In this document: positions 24,103 through 36,006 of the stretch, piece after piece | How positions within the stretch are numbered: the stretch's first letter is position 1 | Layout of the letters: each line of letters opens with the position of its first letter | Assembly: GCA_027485735.1 (NCBI GenBank) | Contig: JAIXQM010000007.1 | Location: forward strand, 1 to 36,006 | Reading direction: 5' to 3' | DNA: 36,006 nt | Origin: Sphingomonadales bacterium | Lineage (GTDB): Bacteria > Pseudomonadota > Alphaproteobacteria > Sphingomonadales > Sphingomonadaceae | Notes under the pieces: model-generated | What the model was told of the DNA's origin: nothing | What the model saw: only the letters and a program-made list of their open reading frames with translations | Database searches by the model: none | Translations under genes and position numbers: made by a program

Positions 24103-26135
24103 CAGTGCACATGGCTCATGGAGGGCATCGCCTTTCCGTCTAGCGCGACGACATTGGCCACCACCAGCTTCTGCATCATGCCGCTGTTCATGTGATAAAG
24201 CAGGTGGCAGTGTAGCGGCCATTCGCCGGCTTCGTTGGCGGTGAGCACGATGGACTGGGTGCGGCCCGGTGCCACCACAATCACGTTTTTTTCCGGCATC
24301 AGTCCTGGTGCCTGGCCGTTCTCCACCTCAAAAAACATGCCGTGAAGGTGCATCGGGTGGGCCATCATCGTCTCGTTGATAAAGGTCACACGCACGCGCT
24401 CTCCAAACTTCACGTCGATTGGCGGCGCTTCACCGAACTTCTTGCCATTCAGCGTCCAGATGTAGCGTTCCATATTGCCCTGCAGGCGCACCACGATCTC
24501 GCGGGTCGGCGGCGGTGCATCAGCCTTGGGCTCCAGCGCCACCAGATCGCGCATGGAAAGAACACGGTTGCCATAGGGCGCCCCAGTGGCCCAGCCAAAC
24601 ACCCGACCGCTACCATCGGTATCGCCTTCCTTGCCGAGCACCGGCATATTCATGCCCTTCATCTTGCTGTGATCCATGCCGGCCATCGGATCCTTGCCGT
24701 ACCCATAGTCCACCACCGGGAAGGGCGTGCCGCCGGCGGGCTTCTCGATCAGCGCCACAGCGGTGCCGTCGCGCGGGCCATCTTTGGGATGGGCGGCCCT
24801 GGGGGTGCAGTGGCCCATCTTGGCATGTTCAGGCGGGCAATCGGGGTCGCTCGCGGGCTTGCCGGCCGGCACCTTGGGCGTGCAATGCCCCATCGCGGCA
24901 TGTTCCGCCGCGCAGTCAGGGTCTGCGGGCTTGGCCGAAGGTGCCTTGGGGGTGCAATGGCCCATGGCCGCGTGTTCCGGCGGGCAATCGGGATCGACCG
25001 GTGTGGCAACCTGCACCTCGCCAGCGATCTCGCAATGGCCCATGGCAGCATGCTCGGCGCTGCACGCTTCGCCCGCAGCCGGCATCGAATGGCCCATTTC
25101 TGAAAGCAGCAGCACCTGTTTCGGTCGCTGCGGCGGCGAAGCGACCGGCAGCGCCGGATCGCTGGTGAGGGCCACGAGCAGCGTTGCGCGGCGATCCAGC
25201 GTTTCCACCCACAGCGCATGTGCGCCTCCCTTGGGCTCCACGATCACATCATAAGTTTCGGCCACGCCGATGCGGAATTCATCCACCGCCACCGGCTTTA
25301 CTGGCCGGCCATCGGCGGCAACGATTGTCATCGTCAGGCCCGGGATACGGATGTCCATGAAACTCATCGCCGAGCCGTTGATGAAGCGCAGCCGCACCCG
25401 CTCACCCGGGGTGAAGGCCAGCACCGGTTTTGCCGCAGTGGGCTGTCCATTGGCGAGGAGGGTATAGCCCGATACATCAGCGATGTCGGTTGCGTCCATC
25501 CGCATATCACCCCAGGCGGTGCGTTCGGCCATGGTGGCCTTTATCCCGAATTTCTTCGCATCGCGCAGCAGTTCGGGCAACGTGCGCTTGTTCCAGTTGT
25601 AATAGCCACTGTCGCGTTTGAGGTTGAGTTGGACCTTGTCTGGATCGTCGCGCGTGTGGTCTGACAACAGCACAACATGCTCGCGATCGGCCTTGAGTGG
25701 ATCATCGCCCTTCGGTTCGATCAACAGCGCGCCATATTGGCCGGCCTGTTCCTGACCACCCGAATGGGCGTGATACCAATAGGTGCCGCTCTGTCGCACG
25801 CGGATGCGGTAGGTATAGGTCTGACCCGGTGTGATACCGGCAAAGCCATTGAAGCCCGGTGCGCCATCGAACGGCCCGTCAACCAGCAGGCCGTGCCAAT
25901 GAATAGACGTTGGGGTGTTGAGCCGGTTGGTGACGGTGACAACTGCCTCCTCACCCTCGCGAAACCGCAGCACCGGACCGGGCACTGTGCCGTTGATCGT
26001 GATGACAGAATCGGTGCGGCCCGACACAATGGCCATGCGCGTGCGATTCACCGTTAGGTCATAGGTGGCAGCAAAAACCGGCTGGGGCAGGAGAAGGCTC
26101 AACGGTAGCAGCAAGCGTAACAAGCGCAGCATCAT
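24102..26135 (-). CDS. copA: Copper resistance multicopper oxidase CopA
   Basis: A 677-residue periplasmic multicopper oxidase (PcoA/CopA family), believed to oxidise Cu(I). Signal peptide LLRLLLPLSLLLPQPVFA. Copper ligands: HWHG near 78, WYHAHSG near 120, HPMHLHG near 592 and HCHLLYHMNSGMM near 642. The middle holds four copies of a ~25-residue unit with EHAAMGHC, plus a MAGMDHSKMKGMNM patch; these are probable extra copper sites. Export is likely by Sec judging from the leader, whereas many CopA proteins have a Tat leader. ATG 26135 and ATG 26132 are adjacent; GGAG at 26143-26140 is 4 or 7 bases away, so the second is equally possible. Confidence 0.93.
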   Translation of the reverse strand: MMLRLLRLLLPLSLLLPQPVFAATYDLTVNRTRMAIVSGRTDSVITINGTVPGPVLRFREGEEAVVTVTNRLNTPTSIHWHGLLVDGPFDGAPGFNGFAGITPGQTYTYRIRVRQSGTYWYHAHSGGQEQAGQYGALLIEPKGDDPLKADREHVVLLSDHTRDDPDKVQLNLKRDSGYYNWNKRTLPELLRDAKKFGIKATMAERTAWGDMRMDATDIADVSGYTLLANGQPTAAKPVLAFTPGERVRLRFINGSAMSFMDIRIPGLTMTIVAADGRPVKPVAVDEFRIGVAETYDVIVEPKGGAHALWVETLDRRATLLVALTSDPALPVASPPQRPKQVLLLSEMGHSMPAAGEACSAEHAAMGHCEIAGEVQVATPVDPDCPPEHAAMGHCTPKAPSAKPADPDCAAEHAAMGHCTPKVPAGKPASDPDCPPEHAKMGHCTPRAAHPKDGPRDGTAVALIEKPAGGTPFPVVDYGYGKDPMAGMDHSKMKGMNMPVLGKEGDTDGSGRVFGWATGAPYGNRVLSMRDLVALEPKADAPPPTREIVVRLQGNMERYIWTLNGKKFGEAPPIDVKFGERVRVTFINETMMAHPMHLHGMFFEVENGQAPGLMPEKNVIVVAPGRTQSIVLTANEAGEWPLHCHLLYHMNSGMMQKLVVANVVALDGKAMPSMSHVH
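24807..25065 (-). repeat. Four ~75-base repeats in copA (EHAAMGHC units)
   Basis: The conserved core GCAATGGCCCAT-GCGGCATGTTC (plus-strand sense) begins at 24807, 24882, 24954 and 25032, i.e. spacings of 75, 72 and 78 bases. The units encode DPDCPPEHAAMGHCTPK with small changes; one reads CAAEHAAMGHC and one EHAKMGHC. In-frame spacing keeps the protein intact. Confidence 0.9.
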
Positions 26136-26185
26136 GATTCTCCAAGATTGGGCAAGATGCTCTACGCATCGATTGCGATCCACCC

Positions 26186-26932
26186 TCAACCGGTGGCCAG
26201 CATCCAGAACGCCATGGCAATCATCATCAGATTTTCCGACAGTGACACAAAGCCCAGCGGCACATTGCTGTCACCGCTGACGCAGGCGCATTTCAGCTCG
26301 CGCTTGTCGATATAGACCGCCTTGATCACGCTGACAGCACCGATGCCGCCGATGAACAGCGCAATCGTCGCACCCACCCAGGGCCAGAGCCCAGACAGCA
26401 TCAGCACGCCGGCGGCGCCTTCGGCCCAGGCATATACCACGCCATAGGGCACCCAGCGCTGCGCCAGCAGATCATAGTTGAGGAACATGGTGGCGAAACT
26501 TTCGACATCGCGCAGTTTCAGATAGGCCAGAAAACACATCGCGATGCCGACGAACCATTCGGCGGCATGCACGGTGAACGGGCTGCCCATCACCGCCATG
26601 CTGAGCGCCATCGCCATGGCTGCGGCCATGGCAAACAGCGCAATCACCGGACGATAGGTCAGCGCCTTGGGATCGCGCACCGCCAGCCCGAGCCAGCGCC
26701 GCAGATCATCGTGGCCGCCCACACGCTGCCCGGCAAAGAACACCTGCGGCGTGGTGGTGACGCCATGGTCGGCCTTGAAGGCATCGACGGCGGCGCGCGT
26801 GGTCAACAGATGATCCGCCACGTCATAGCCGCGCCGCTTCAGCAGGTGCCGCGCCTTCAATCCGTAGGGGCAGACATGATCCGGCAAGGCCATGCGATAC
26901 AGGTCGGCAGTGCGGGGCAGTTGTACGTCGAT
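26186..26932 (-). CDS. Glutaredoxin-MauE (DoxX-like) membrane fusion protein
   Basis: N-terminal ~75 residues are glutaredoxin-like: LYRMALPDHVCPYGLKARHLL with a CPYG rather than CPYC site, then GVTTTPQVFFAGQRVGG (cis-Pro TTP) and DDLRRWL. The remainder is a MauE-type four-helix membrane domain with a CACVSGDSNVPLGFVSLSENLMM tail, which in MauE relatives helps thiol transfer. It likely handles thiols or copper at the inner membrane alongside copAB. The stop at 26186 is three bases from the open 5' end of the copA frame. The start is uncertain: no ATG/GTG/TTG occurs between the predicted transcript start (~26960) and the ATG at 26893, which already lies inside the thioredoxin fold. An AGAGGAAG ribosome-binding sequence (26944-26937) sits four bases before an in-frame ATC at 26932, used here. 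Confidence 0.75.
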   Translation of the reverse strand: MDVQLPRTADLYRMALPDHVCPYGLKARHLLKRRGYDVADHLLTTRAAVDAFKADHGVTTTPQVFFAGQRVGGHDDLRRWLGLAVRDPKALTYRPVIALFAMAAAMAMALSMAVMGSPFTVHAAEWFVGIAMCFLAYLKLRDVESFATMFLNYDLLAQRWVPYGVVYAWAEGAAGVLMLSGLWPWVGATIALFIGGIGAVSVIKAVYIDKRELKCACVSGDSNVPLGFVSLSENLMMIAMAFWMLATG

Positions 26933-26966
26933 CGGACTTCCTCTCGATTCGAGCTGTGGCCCGTCG

Positions 26967-26998
26967 TATATGACCTTCGGACTGTGATACGGAGTCAA
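26967..26998 (-). promoter_or_regulatory. MerR-type promoter/operator for the grx-copA-copB genes
   Basis: On the minus strand TTGACT (26998-26993) is followed, after an overlong 20-base spacer, by CATATA (26972-26967). The spacer carries ACTCCGTATCACAGTCCGAAGGT, whose left half matches mercury-type MerR operators (ACTCCGTA) and right half resembles CueR operators (CGAAGGT). A long -35/-10 spacer with a dyad is the hallmark of MerR-activated promoters. The GGAG of the divergent regulator gene (26991-26994) lies within the operator, so bound protein may also limit its own synthesis. Confidence 0.75.
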
Positions 26999-27001
26999 GC
27001 C

Positions 27002-27385
27002 ATGTCGACCATGACCATCGGACAATATGCAGCTGCGGGCGCAGTGGGCGTGGAAACAGTGCGCTTCTACCAGCGAAAAGGCCTGCTGCGGGTGCCGGCT
27101 TCGGCCGGGGCAGTGCGCACATATGATGCTACGGATGTCGATCAGCTTCGGTTCATCCGCGCGGCGCAGCGGGCCGGATTTCGCCTTTCGGAAATCGCTG
27201 AACTGCTGGGGCTCGATCGGGTTGCGGACCGGGCGCGCATTCGCACCCTGGCCGAGCAGAGGATCAACAAGCTCGACGAGGAGATCGCCCTCCTCGCTGC
27301 TGCCCGCCAGGCACTGTTACGGCTTGCGCAGGATTGTGCAGACGGCGGATCGGGCCCGTGTCCGATCATTGCGGCGTTCAACTGA
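27002..27385 (+). CDS. MerR-family regulator, CueR-like
   Basis: A 127-residue DNA-binding regulator. The N-terminal winged HTH is MTIGQYAAAGAVGVETVRFYQRKGLL, then the RTYDATDVDQLRFIRAAQRAGFRLSEIAELLGL segment and a dimer coiled coil (~79-108). The metal loop has Cys112 and Cys120 separated by seven residues (DCADGGSGPCPII), the same spacing and numbering as the Cu(I) sensor CueR. The cysteine near residue 82 that mercury MerR needs is absent (Ile-Arg in this stretch). Copper is therefore the likely inducer. It is divergent from the grx-mauE/copAB genes and should act on the long-spacer promoter between them. GGAG lies seven bases before the ATG at 27002. Confidence 0.88.
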   Translation: MSTMTIGQYAAAGAVGVETVRFYQRKGLLRVPASAGAVRTYDATDVDQLRFIRAAQRAGFRLSEIAELLGLDRVADRARIRTLAEQRINKLDEEIALLAAARQALLRLAQDCADGGSGPCPIIAAFN

Positions 27386-27419
27386 TGTCGGCAGTCACGC
27401 CGCATACAGCGGATTGGCG

Positions 27420-28628
27420 GTGGTAAATGGCCGGCCAATCCCGGTGCCCGGCCGATGCAGGGAGGTTTTTGGCCAGTTCCTGCGGCTGGGGTGTACCTCG
27501 TTTGGTGGCCCGGTGGCGCATATCGGCTATTTTCGCGAACGGCTGGTCGTGCGCGGTCAATGGATGGACGATGCGGCGTTTGCCGAGGTCGTGGCGCTTT
27601 GCCAGTTTCTTCCCGGCCCGGCATCCAGCCAGGTCGCCTTCGTGCTGGGACTGGCCCGCGCCGGGCCGGGCGGCGGCGTGGCTGCATGGCTTGGCTTCAC
27701 CTTGCCATCGGCCCTGCTGATGCTTGCCCTGTCGTGGCTGTTCGGGGCAGGCGCGGCGCGCGGCGGGGATGGTCTGCTGCAACCTATCATTCATGGCCTG
27801 AAGCTGGCAGCCGTCGTGATCGTGTGCCAGGCGGTGATCGGAATGGCGCGGGCGCTTGGACCCGATATCGGGCGGGCAGCGATTGCTGCTGGCGCTGCAT
27901 TGGTTGCGGGGATGGTCGCGGGCACGCCGGGGCAACTGGCGGCTATGCTCTTTGGTGCAGCGGCCGGGCTGCTGCTGTGTCGTGATGCTTTGTTGTCTGA
28001 TGCCGGCGCGTTGCCGGTGGGCCTATCGCGCCGGGCCGCCACAGGCTGTGCGATCCTGTTCGCAGCGTTGCTCTTGCTGGCGCTGCTCGCGCTGGGAAAG
28101 CCGGGCTCCCTGCTGGCGATCTTCGACAGTTTCTACCGGTCGGGCGCCCTGGTGTTCGGCGGCGGGCATGTCATCCTGCCGCTGCTGCATGACGCGTTGG
28201 TCCCTTCCGGTATGGTTGCCGAATCGCGGTTTCTGGCCGGATATGGTGCCGCGCAGGCGCTGCCGGGGCCGCTGTTTGCGATTGCGGCCTATCTGGGCAG
28301 CGACATTGCCGGCCTGTCTGGCGGCCTGCTTGCCTTGCTGGCAATATCGCTGCCCGGCCTGCTGATCCTGTGTGCCGTGCTGCCGTTTTGGATCGGGCTG
28401 CGCCGCAATGCGTTGGCCCGCGCCGGCGTTGCCGGTGCCAGCGCGGCCGTTGTCGGGCTGTTGGCTTTGGCGCTTTACGATCCGCTGTGGACTGGCAGTG
28501 TGGCATCGTGGCGCGATGCCATCATTGTTGCGGCCGGGCTTGCCGCGCTGCTGCGGTGGCGCGTGCCGCCGCTAGGGATTGTTGGCGGCGTGGTTGCAGC
28601 TTCACTTGGTGTCAGCGTTCTGGCGTAG
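27420..28628 (+). CDS. chrA: Chromate transporter, two-domain ChrA
   Basis: A 402-residue inner-membrane chromate efflux protein (CHR family). Both halves show the family motifs: [21 protein letters not shown] and [15 protein letters not shown] in the first, [21 protein letters not shown] and [16 protein letters not shown] in the second, with about ten hydrophobic helices. It should export chromate from the cytoplasm. The start is not clean: there is no ATG in frame, so GTG 27420 (with GGA six bases before) or TTG 27414 must be used. An ATG at 27385 overlapping the merR stop runs in another frame and stops after 13 codons. It follows the regulator by 34 bases and may be co-transcribed. Confidence 0.9.
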   Translation: MVNGRPIPVPGRCREVFGQFLRLGCTSFGGPVAHIGYFRERLVVRGQWMDDAAFAEVVALCQFLPGPASSQVAFVLGLARAGPGGGVAAWLGFTLPSALLMLALSWLFGAGAARGGDGLLQPIIHGLKLAAVVIVCQAVIGMARALGPDIGRAAIAAGAALVAGMVAGTPGQLAAMLFGAAAGLLLCRDALLSDAGALPVGLSRRAATGCAILFAALLLLALLALGKPGSLLAIFDSFYRSGALVFGGGHVILPLLHDALVPSGMVAESRFLAGYGAAQALPGPLFAIAAYLGSDIAGLSGGLLALLAISLPGLLILCAVLPFWIGLRRNALARAGVAGASAAVVGLLALALYDPLWTGSVASWRDAIIVAAGLAALLRWRVPPLGIVGGVVAASLGVSVLA

Positions 28629-28645
28629 CGGATGGGAACGAACTG

Positions 28646-28966
28646 ATGGCCGCTTTGCCGATCTTTCTTCTGGCTGCTGTGGCCGAAATTGCCGGCTGCT
28701 TCGCCTTCTGGGCCTGGCTGCGGCAGGGTCGCCCGATGCTGTGGATCGTGCCAGGCATTGCCTTGCTGATCCTGTTCGCCTGGGCACTGACCCGGATCGA
28801 TGCGCCATTCGCCGGGCGCGCCTATGCGGCCTATGGCGGCGTCTATGTGGTCACCTCGCTGGGCTGGTTGTGGGTGGTCGAGGGATTTCGACCGGATCGC
28901 TGGGACGTGGCCGGCGCGGCGCTGTGCCTGTTGGGCGGGCTGATCATCATCGCTTCGCCCCGGTGA
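28646..28966 (+). CDS. YnfA/UPF0060 family small membrane protein
   Basis: A 106-residue protein with four membrane helices: [62 protein letters not shown] and [17 protein letters not shown]. The AEIxGCxxxWxWLR opening and [11 protein letters not shown] core are diagnostic of the YnfA (UPF0060) group, relatives of small multidrug transporters; substrate unknown. It follows chrA by 17 bases on the same strand. The ATG at 28646 was chosen because the hydrophobic segment begins directly after it; the frame is open far upstream but only as a shadow of chrA. Confidence 0.9.
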   Translation: MAALPIFLLAAVAEIAGCFAFWAWLRQGRPMLWIVPGIALLILFAWALTRIDAPFAGRAYAAYGGVYVVTSLGWLWVVEGFRPDRWDVAGAALCLLGGLIIIASPR

Positions 28967-29003
28967 TGCGCCGCGTCGGTTTACGTCGGCCGCGCTGGCT
29001 GCT

Positions 29004-29333
29004 ATGGCCGCCCGTGTGAACGCTTTTGTCCTCCGGCTGATTCTTGTGCTGGCGATCCTTTTCGGCGCCGTGGGGCACATAGACTCCGCCATGGCGCACA
29101 CCGACGGCCACGCCGTGGCGGCGGCGCACGACGCTGGCAGCAGCGATGATCCGCCCGGTGATGACCATCCCGGCAATGTGCCCCATCATCATTGCCCACT
29201 CGCTTTGCACAGCGGTGACCGCGTGACAATGTCTGCGGATCGTTTTGCCAGCGGGCATCGTGTTCTGCCGCCCGATATGGCCCGACTGCCGTCGCGTGCC
29301 ATCGCGCCCATGCCGGAACCGCCAACAGCCTGA
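29004..29333 (+). CDS. Exported His-rich protein upstream of czcC
   Basis: A 109-residue protein with a signal-like hydrophobic N-terminus (VLRLILVLAILFGAVG, then SAMA) and a mature part rich in His and Asp: HTDGHAVAAAHDAG, DDPPGDDHPGNVPHHHCPLALHSGD. The HHHCPLALH patch is what one expects of a periplasmic divalent-metal binding peptide. Such small His-rich proteins often precede czcCBA operons, and this gene ends 60 bases before czcC. No named family recognised. The upstream ribosome-binding site is weak, so the exact start (ATG 29004, or GTG 29019) is open. Confidence 0.65.
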   Translation: MAARVNAFVLRLILVLAILFGAVGHIDSAMAHTDGHAVAAAHDAGSSDDPPGDDHPGNVPHHHCPLALHSGDRVTMSADRFASGHRVLPPDMARLPSRAIAPMPEPPTA

Positions 29334-29393
29334 CCTTGCCGCTTTGCGCGGGGCATTCGCCCGGCGCCGGTTAAATGGTCAGGAGCAGATCTC

Positions 29394-30631
29394 ATGTCTT
29401 TTATATTGCGTGCCGCGCTTGTCGCGGTGACGCTGAATGCGGTGCCGGCGCAGGCGGCGCCGCTTACGCTTGAACAGGCCGTGGCGCGCGCCACGGCCAG
29501 TGCGCCGGCGATTGCCGCCGGCCGGGCTGCGGTGGATGCCGCGCGCGGCGGCCGGGTACAGGCAGCGGTGCGGCCGAACCCGGTTGTCAGCATCAACGCT
29601 GAGAATGTGGTTGGCGTCCCGGTCGATCGCACCTTCAGGGAGCAGGCGCAGGTCACCGCCACGTACGAACAGCGACTGGAACGCGCCGGCAAGCGCACGG
29701 CGCGGATCGCGCTGGCCGATGCCGATATCGCGGTGGCGCAGGCAGCCGGTGCCGTGTTCGGCCTTGATCTGGCGCAGCAGGTGCAGCGGGCGTTCAGCGA
29801 TGTGCTGCTGGCCGATGAAGCCGTGGCCGTGGCCACGCGCACCCTTGCGATCGAAGAGACGCTGGCCAGAGAGGCGCAGCGGCGGGTGACGGCGGCCCGC
29901 GATCCGCTGTTCGTGGGCACCGCGGCAGAGGCACGGGTGGCCAAGGCGGTGCTGGCGCTGGCCCAGGCCAGGGCGCGCGCGCAGAACACGCGGGCTGCAT
30001 TGGCGCAATATTGGGGCGGTGCAGCCGACGCCATGGAGGTGAGCGGCGATCTGCTGGCGCTGCCGCGCACTGGTACACTTGCCGCCGCAGACGATCGGGT
30101 CGCCGCCGCCGAAGTCGCCCGTGCCGGGGCGGCATTGGCCCGGGAAAAAACTCTGGCCCGGCAGGACTGGACCGTGGGTGCCGGCACGCGCTGGATCAGG
30201 CCCTCTCAGTCGGCCGCGCTGGTGGCGACGGTGAGCATCCCGATCGGGCGGTTCGATCGCAACCAGGGCAATATCGCCCGCGCTGCCGCCGATCGCACCC
30301 GCGCTGAGTTTGCCGCAGAGGCTGCGCGCCTCGACCGCCAGCGCCAGTTGGACCGGCTGCTGCGCGAAGCGCGGCTGGCAGCGGCGCAGGCGCAGGCGAT
30401 CCGCAGCGATTTGCTGCCCCGGCACCGGAAGGCGCTGGCCCAGGTGCGCGAAGGCTATGCGCGGGGCGGCTTTACCTTCCGCGATCTGCAGGACGCCGCC
30501 GATCGCATCATTACCGCTGAAGATGATTATCTCGCCGCGCTCGCGGCCGTGCGCGCTGCCGAGGCGGGCATTGACCGGCTGACCGGCCGGCTTGCCGACG
30601 CTGTAGACGGCGCAGAACCGGAGAAACGCTG

Positions 30632-30632
<1 letters not shown>
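29394..30632 (+). CDS. czcC: CzcC-family outer-membrane efflux factor
   Basis: A 412-residue TolC-like outer-membrane channel subunit of a heavy-metal RND pump. Signal peptide MSFILRAALVAVTLNAVPAQA; then PLTLEQAVARATASAPAIAAGRA, NPVVSINAENV, and two long helical hairpin repeats rich in Ala/Arg/Gln (coiled coil ~110-215 and ~300-400), with RKALAQVREGYARGGFTFRDLQDAADRI near the end typical of CzcC. AGGAGCAG precedes the ATG at 29394. Its stop overlaps the czcB ATG (TGATG), so the two are coupled. Confidence 0.9.
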
Positions 30633-35055
<4,423 letters not shown>

Positions 35056-35068
35056 AGGAGACCATGGA

Positions 35069-35251
35069 ATGATCAAGACCATTGCCATCATGGCCGCCTT
35101 CGCTGCTGCCACTGCCGCCAACGCGCAGACCGCGCCGCTGCCCGGCGGCTGGGGCTTCGGCGAAGCCGCCGCACCGAACGGTGCCGTCCGCGTGTTCAGC
35201 GGCTGCCCGGACGACGTGCTCAAGGCGCCAGAATGCGCTGGGGGCCACTGA
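35069..35251 (+). CDS. Small exported protein between czcA and CDF exporter
   Basis: A 60-residue peptide: signal sequence MIKTIAIMAAFAAATAANA, then a ~40-residue mature part with GGWGFGEAAAPNGAVRVFSG and a CPDDVLKAPEC pair of cysteines, ending in GGH. AAGGAG at 35055-35060, overlapping the czcA stop, gives an ideal ribosome-binding site eight bases before ATG 35069. Its stop overlaps the next ATG (TGATG). It is therefore a real, coupled gene. I do not recognise the family; a periplasmic metal-binding or disulfide-stabilised accessory peptide is possible. Confidence 0.7.
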   Translation: MIKTIAIMAAFAAATAANAQTAPLPGGWGFGEAAAPNGAVRVFSGCPDDVLKAPECAGGH

Positions 35252-36006
35252 TGGGCGCCGGACACGACCACGGCGCCAACGCCAATGCCCGCCGGCTGAC
35301 GCTGGCGCTGGGCCTGACCGGCAGTTTCCTGCTGATCGAGGTTGTCGGGGCATGGGCCTTCAACAGCCTCGCCCTGTTGTCCGACGCGGCGCATATGCTC
35401 ACCGATGTGGCCGCCCTGGCCATCGCGCTGGCGGCGATCCGCATCGGTCAGCGGCCGCCCGACGATGAACGCAGCTTTGGCTATCGCCGGTTCGAGATAT
35501 TGGCCGCCGCCTTCAACGCGCTGCTGCTGTTTGTGGTCGCGGCCTATGTGTTGATCGAAGGGGCCAAACGCCTGTTGCAGCCATCCGAAGTGCAGTCGGC
35601 GGGCATGATGGCAGTGGCCGCTGCCGGGCTGATCGTGAATCTGATCTCGATGCGGATTCTGGCCGGCAGCAAGGATGACAGCCTCAACGTCAAAGGCGCC
35701 TATCTCGAAGTCTGGGCCGACATGCTGGGCTCGATCGGCGTCATTGCCGGCGCGGCGCTGATCTGGGCAACGGGCTGGTCGTGGGTTGATCCTGTTGTTG
35801 GCATCGCCATCGGCCTGTGGGTGCTGCCGCGCGGCTGGACCCTGCTGAAGGATACCAGCCACATCCTGCTCGAAGGGGTGCCGCGCGGGATTGACGTCGC
35901 ACGTGTCCGCGCCGATCTTGCGGCTGTGCCCGGCGTGACCGATGTCCACGATCTGCATCTCTGGTCATTGTCGAGCGATGATCATAATGCGTCCGTGCAC
36001 GTCGTG
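35251..36006 (+). CDS. CDF-family cation exporter (CzcD-like), partial
   Basis: 252 codons up to the window edge; the 3' end lies outside. Inner-membrane Zn/Cd/Co-proton antiporter of the cation diffusion facilitator family. After MGAGHDHG it shows TM1-2 with LLSDAAHMLTDVAALAIAL (metal-site His and Asp) and TM5 with YLEVWADMLGSIGVIAGAALI (second pair, with Glu-x2-Trp-Ala-Asp as in CzcD-type members). The cytoplasmic domain begins GVPRGIDVARVRADLAAVPGVTDVHDLHLWSLSSDDHNASVHV, the expected HxxW pattern. The ATG overlaps the preceding stop (TGATG). With CzcCBA it would move cytoplasmic divalent metals outward. Confidence 0.93.
   Translation, partial: MGAGHDHGANANARRLTLALGLTGSFLLIEVVGAWAFNSLALLSDAAHMLTDVAALAIALAAIRIGQRPPDDERSFGYRRFEILAAAFNALLLFVVAAYVLIEGAKRLLQPSEVQSAGMMAVAAAGLIVNLISMRILAGSKDDSLNVKGAYLEVWADMLGSIGVIAGAALIWATGWSWVDPVVGIAIGLWVLPRGWTLLKDTSHILLEGVPRGIDVARVRADLAAVPGVTDVHDLHLWSLSSDDHNASVHVV

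Noticed and set aside
24342-25254. Long plus-strand frames (up to 253 residues) opposite copA
   Set aside because: They are shadows of the repetitive, GC-rich copA coding strand and have no family features.

Overview
The window looks like an accessory or island region of a high-GC alphaproteobacterium, most likely a sphingomonad (Novosphingobium/Sphingobium/Sphingomonas type). The reasons are the fused transaldolase-glucose-6-phosphate isomerase, the short 6-phosphogluconate dehydrogenase, the FnrN-type regulator, the copAB and czcCBA sets and the codon style. This placement is inferred from protein character, not from a database search. No rRNA, tRNA or CRISPR was seen.

Left part (about 91-16337): central carbon and mannose metabolism. 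A tightly packed leftward operon runs from about 12786 to 299: a large GT4 glycosyltransferase with an extra C-terminal helical domain, transketolase, transaldolase-PGI fusion, 6-phosphogluconate dehydrogenase, glucose-6-phosphate dehydrogenase, a Cof-type HAD phosphatase, a eukaryotic-type phosphomannomutase (HAD fold) and mannose-6-phosphate isomerase. Four junctions are ATGA overlaps. A 3' remnant of mannose-1-phosphate guanylyltransferase meets the operon end convergently. Upstream lie a small K+ channel, an FnrN-type Fe-S oxygen regulator and a rightward GH130 family mannoside phosphorylase-like gene. Together they could form an oxidative pentose phosphate cycle (hexose phosphate to NAD(P)H and back to hexose phosphate) joined to a mannose-1-phosphate/GDP-mannose route feeding a glycosyltransferase, with GH130 recovering mannose-1-phosphate. 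A regulated mannan-like reserve or stress glycan is my inference; it is the most interesting possibility here.

Middle (about 16338-21720): a scarred junction. A 5'-truncated IS3-family transposase abuts the C-terminal third of a Cu+ P1B-ATPase. Then come a SAM methyltransferase, a Met-rich exported protein with tandem repeats, an oleate hydratase of visibly lower GC, a DUF2933-like small protein, an exported NTF2-like protein and a degenerate IS5-family transposase.

Right part (about 21766-36006): a metal-resistance island. It holds a Tat-exported PLP enzyme, then leftward copB, copA and a glutaredoxin-MauE fusion read from a MerR-type promoter. The divergent MerR/CueR-like regulator is followed rightward by chrA and a YnfA-family protein, then a His-rich exported protein, czcC, czcB, czcA, a 60-residue exported protein and a CDF exporter that runs off the window. 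The CueR-like regulator probably controls the copper genes; CzcCBA/CDF would handle Zn/Co/Cd, and ChrA chromate.
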